From positions 5,131 to 12,711 of the forward strand of contig PKWH01000086.1 in NCBI GenBank assembly GCA_003131985.1: a DNA stretch of 7,581 nt, read 5' to 3'. A model generated the notes under the pieces. It searched no databases. It saw only the letters and a program-made list of their open reading frames with translations, and was not told where the DNA came from. Within the stretch, counting starts at the first letter, position 1; the number at the start of each line of letters is the position of its first letter. The translations under genes and the position numbers were made by a program. This stretch comes from Acidobacteriota bacterium. Lineage in GTDB: Bacteria; Acidobacteriota; Terriglobia; Acidiferrales; UBA7541. This document shows positions 5,182 through 7,581 of this stretch, piece by piece.

Positions 5182-6842
5182 CGGGGAAGCGGCCCAATCG
5201 GCACGTAGAGAATTCCTTCTTCCGTTTCGTTCAAGTCGCCTTGGAATCTGCCGGCCTTTACGATCTCCGCCAGGCCTTTGCGTGTGGTCAATACAAGTGC
5301 GGCCTCGGGATCTCCAGGCGACCATTCCGGTAGTTCGCGCCGAAAATAAAAAGCAAGACCGTAGTTCCACGAGCGATTCAATTGGAAAGTAAATATACGA
5401 TCCGGACGCAGATCGTGGCGCAGAAAATCAGCGTGAGGTCTGGCTGACAAATACGGATCCAGGGCCGGAAGGATTCGTAGATTTGCTATCAGCGTGGCTG
5501 CAATAACCAGCAACGAGCAAATTCCCACGACGAGTCTAAGATTTTGCCGGCTGCCCGCCTTTAGAATTATTAGAACCAGCAGAACCGTTAGCAGCACCGC
5601 CGCCTCAGCGAAGCGTAGCCACGCAGAGCGCTCTGTTTCCGAAATAGGAATATGGTTCGCCTTAACCAAAACAACGATCGACATGGCCAGCCAAAAAATA
5701 CTAAGACCCACTGCAATCAGAACCGAAGCCGCGCGGCTCTTCTGAAATGCTCGCATGGCCCCCACGGAGCATAGGAGAGCAAGTGCCGGAGTCGCCGGGA
5801 GGATGTACCCTGGCAATTTCGATTGCGAAGCGCTGAAAAATAGAATTGGGAAAATTGCCCAGCAGGCGAAGAAGAACCCCGGAGAATCACTCCACGTTTT
5901 TTCGCGCCAGAGACGCAAGCCTTCGTGCGCGGCTGGAATCAAGAGCACGGTCCACGGCAGCATCGCCAGCAGCGTGATCCACCCAAAAAACCAGAAGGGC
6001 TGTTTGTGCTGGAACACGGGAGTGAGGTATCGCTGAAAATTGTGCTGAAAAATAAAAACGCGAATGAAATCAGGATTCCGCGAGGCGCAAAGAACGTACC
6101 AGGGAAGCGCCACCACGCAGAATGCGCCGATAGCAACGGGATGCATCAGTCGAAAAGCAGCTCGCCCGTGGGAGGTAGCGAGCGCCCAAAGTCCAACTGC
6201 TCCTGCGGCGAGTAGCACACTCGCGGGGCCCTTCGCCAGAACCGCAAGCCCCAGAAACGCGCCGAAGAAACCCAGGGTAAGGCTCTCACGCGATCGTGTG
6301 ATCGAATTCGTATTTGCCGTGTCCCGCAACGCTCGATGATTCGTCAGCACGCGGGCAGCGCAAACCATCGCGAGCGTGATGAAGGCGCAGAAAAGCATAT
6401 CCGGTGTCGCCGCGCGCGAAAAACCAATTGCTGCAACGCTCGTAGAAAAAATCAGCGGTGCCAACAGCGCGGGCTGCTCTAAAAGTTTTCCTTCGCTGCC
6501 GTAATGTTTCCAGCCGAGCCAGCCAATCGCGACAGCGGCAACGAGCGCCGCGAATGCTGAAGGCAAGCGAGCAGCCCATTCCGGCTGCAGATTCAGCCGA
6601 AATCCGATTGCAGCAGCCCAATAATAGAGGCTCGGTTTCTCAAACCATGGCTGCCCGTAGAGACGAGGCGTAACCCAGTCGCCAGTCTCGGCCATTGCTC
6701 GCGCGATCCACGCATATCGCGGTTCATCCGGGCCAACCAAGCCGAAGGCGCCGAGTCCGGTAAACAGGCAAATGAAGATAGCCGCGCCTGACAGGATCGC
6801 GTCCCAAAGATTGTTTCGCCGCAATTGTGAAAGTGCATTCAA
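5178..6842 (-). CDS. GT-C membrane glycosyltransferase (GT39/GT83, ArnT/PMT-like)
   Basis: The product is 554 residues, the usual size for ArnT-like enzymes. These transfer a sugar from a polyprenyl-phosphate donor to lipid A, a protein or another envelope acceptor on the periplasmic face. The first helix (about 15-33) leads into the diagnostic external loop GPDEPRYAWIARAM, whose Asp39-Glu40 pair is the catalytic acidic motif. It is followed by GDWVTPRLYGQPWFEKPSLY (54-73). Many further hydrophobic segments give roughly 11-13 membrane helices, and a soluble C-terminal part contains WNYGLAFYFRRELPEW. The acceptor and sugar cannot be told from sequence, so I do not name it arnT. The start is TTG 6842: an in-frame TAG lies five codons upstream, the first internal ATG is codon 50, and no Shine-Dalgarno is seen, so the start is uncertain by a few codons. 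It is divergent from the acyltransferase gene and convergent with the hydrolase gene. Confidence 0.9.
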   Translation of the reverse strand: MNALSQLRRNNLWDAILSGAAIFICLFTGLGAFGLVGPDEPRYAWIARAMAETGDWVTPRLYGQPWFEKPSLYYWAAAIGFRLNLQPEWAARLPSAFAALVAAVAIGWLGWKHYGSEGKLLEQPALLAPLIFSTSVAAIGFSRAATPDMLFCAFITLAMVCAARVLTNHRALRDTANTNSITRSRESLTLGFFGAFLGLAVLAKGPASVLLAAGAVGLWALATSHGRAAFRLMHPVAIGAFCVVALPWYVLCASRNPDFIRVFIFQHNFQRYLTPVFQHKQPFWFFGWITLLAMLPWTVLLIPAAHEGLRLWREKTWSDSPGFFFACWAIFPILFFSASQSKLPGYILPATPALALLCSVGAMRAFQKSRAASVLIAVGLSIFWLAMSIVVLVKANHIPISETERSAWLRFAEAAVLLTVLLVLIILKAGSRQNLRLVVGICSLLVIAATLIANLRILPALDPYLSARPHADFLRHDLRPDRIFTFQLNRSWNYGLAFYFRRELPEWSPGDPEAALVLTTRKGLAEIVKAGRFQGDLNETEEGILYVPIGPLPR

Positions 6843-6848
6843 AGCGCG

Positions 6849-7025
6849 TTGAGTCTAACATTGCCTGCGAATCTTGATGTCGCGAGCTTTGCATTCATCA
6901 TCTATGAAACGGAAATTTCGCCATACCCGCTGCGTCGCGATGCCGCCGCGACAGCCGACGCCTATGCTAAAACATTCCAGCCGCAATCGCGCGACTACCG
7001 CTGGCATCTGCTTCGCCGCCTCTAG
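6849..7025 (+). CDS. Possible small unassigned ORF or decayed gene end (58 aa)
   Basis: A frame open from 6831 to TAG at 7023-7025 fills most of the gap between the two divergent envelope genes. It has no ATG; TTG at 6849 or 6861 would be the start, with no ribosome-binding site. The peptide has sensible composition and codon choice (GFC-like C-rich third positions in its second half), with stretches such as SFAFIIYETEISPYPLRRD and a basic, aromatic end YRWHLLRRL. It resembles no family I can name. It could be the remaining C-terminal piece of a lost gene, a real small protein, or chance. An 82-codon minus-strand frame overlaps the same region and looks less gene-like. It ends 14 bp before the acyltransferase start. 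Confidence 0.2.
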   Translation: MSLTLPANLDVASFAFIIYETEISPYPLRRDAAATADAYAKTFQPQSRDYRWHLLRRL

Positions 7026-7039
7026 CATAATGGCCTCGC

Positions 7040-7581
7040 ATGCGTGAATGGATCGAATATGCCGCGGCATGGATTGGAGTGAAGTCCCTCGGACTTCTGC
7101 CACGGCCCGCGGCGCGATTTGCCGGCGCGAGTTTTGCGGCTGCCGCTTATGCGTTGCGCACGCCGCTTCGTCGAGCGGCGATGTTCAATCTGAGTCTCGC
7201 ATTTCCAGACTGGAGCGACGCGAAGCGCAACCGCGTGATTCGCAGAATGATCCGGCAAATCGGCTGGATGGCCGCTGAATTCTCGCAATTTCCAAAATAT
7301 ACGAGCGAGAATATTCAGAAAATTGTAGTGCTCGACGGCTTTGAAAACTTCGACGCAGCGCGCCGCCACGGCAAAGGCGTCCTCTTTCTCACCGGGCACA
7401 TGAGCGCGTGGGAGCTAGCGCCGTTCGCGCACGCCCTTTACGGCCACCCGCTTCATTTTTTGGTGCGCCCCATCACGAATCGCAGAGTGGATGCGCTCAT
7501 CAACCACTATCGCTGCTTGTCCGGCAACCAGCCCATCCAAAAAAATAAATCAGCTCGCTCGATTCTCAGAATTCTTGCCGA
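7040..7581 (+). CDS. LpxL/HtrB-like lysophospholipid/lipid A acyltransferase, N-terminal 180 residues (runs off the right edge)
   Basis: This is a partial frame open to the window end with no stop; family members are about 290-310 residues, so roughly the last third is missing. It should transfer a fatty acyl chain from acyl-ACP to a lipid A precursor or related lysolipid at the inner membrane. Residues 8-40 are the hydrophobic N-terminal region. The catalytic H-x4-E motif is H120-M-S-A-W-E125, directly after the buried strand GKGVLFLTG. The next family block is LVRPITNRRVDALINHYR (141-158), then SGNQPI and a lysine-containing ARSILRILAE segment that normally precedes the second half of the active site. 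ATG 7040 is the first start after an in-frame TAA at 7028. No Shine-Dalgarno is seen, but CATAAT (7026-7031) lies 8 nt upstream, so a very short leader or leaderless transcript is possible. It is divergent from the GT-C gene, fitting an envelope-glycolipid neighbourhood. Confidence 0.88.
   Translation, partial: MREWIEYAAAWIGVKSLGLLPRPAARFAGASFAAAAYALRTPLRRAAMFNLSLAFPDWSDAKRNRVIRRMIRQIGWMAAEFSQFPKYTSENIQKIVVLDGFENFDAARRHGKGVLFLTGHMSAWELAPFAHALYGHPLHFLVRPITNRRVDALINHYRCLSGNQPIQKNKSARSILRILA

Noticed and set aside
7026..7031. CATAAT as a -10 box for the acyltransferase gene
   Set aside because: No convincing -35 element 16-18 bp upstream; noted only as a possibility in the gene entry.

Overview
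The window looks like ordinary chromosome from a free-living, moderately GC-rich Gram-negative bacterium. An acidobacterial (Acidobacteriota, Terriglobia-like) origin fits best. That assignment rests on the lipid-A-type acyltransferase at the right edge, the style of the small four-cysteine protein, the helix-hairpin-helix lipoprotein and the membrane-anchored hydrolase, and on recollection of similar proteins. No rRNA or other phylogenetic marker is present to prove it. There are no tRNAs, CRISPR arrays, insertion sequences, attachment sites or phage genes.

Layout from left to right. (1) Minus strand, 1-443: the N-terminal part of an exported or membrane-anchored hypothetical protein with a TTG start, cut by the window edge. 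(2) Minus strand, 618-830: a 70-residue four-cysteine protein, probably zinc-binding. (3) After a 167-bp divergent intergenic region with a plausible promoter, a plus-strand cluster at 998-3085: a helix-hairpin-helix putative lipoprotein, a PF03706-type integral membrane protein (LPG-synthase TM/flippase-like), and nrdR, whose GTG start overlaps the preceding stop (GTGA). (4) Minus strand, 3088-4029: a tandem-GNAT N-acetyltransferase convergent with nrdR, with a 2-bp gap. (5) Plus strand, 4252-5181: an alpha/beta-hydrolase-fold protein anchored by an N-terminal membrane helix, with a nonstandard catalytic site. (6) Minus strand, 5178-6842: an ArnT/PMT-like GT-C glycosyltransferase. Its stop codon and the hydrolase stop codon lie in one shared CTAG palindrome. 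(7) Plus strand, 7040 to the edge: the N-terminal 180 residues of an LpxL/HtrB-like lysophospholipid/lipid A acyltransferase. A short unassigned open frame (6849-7025) lies just upstream.

The loose theme is the cell envelope: the GT-C glycosyltransferase and LpxL-like acyltransferase are divergent neighbours, and a PF03706 membrane protein, a lipoprotein and exported proteins are nearby. NrdR, the ATP/dATP-sensing repressor of ribonucleotide reductase genes, is the one well-defined regulator; none of its nrd targets is in the window. Genes are tightly packed with no gene-free stretch above about 225 bp. Several starts are TTG or GTG, and several genes lack a clear Shine-Dalgarno sequence.

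I found no convincing new multi-gene system. The best lead is the hydrolase-fold protein, which has Asp at the usual Ser nucleophile position and no His where the catalytic His should be.
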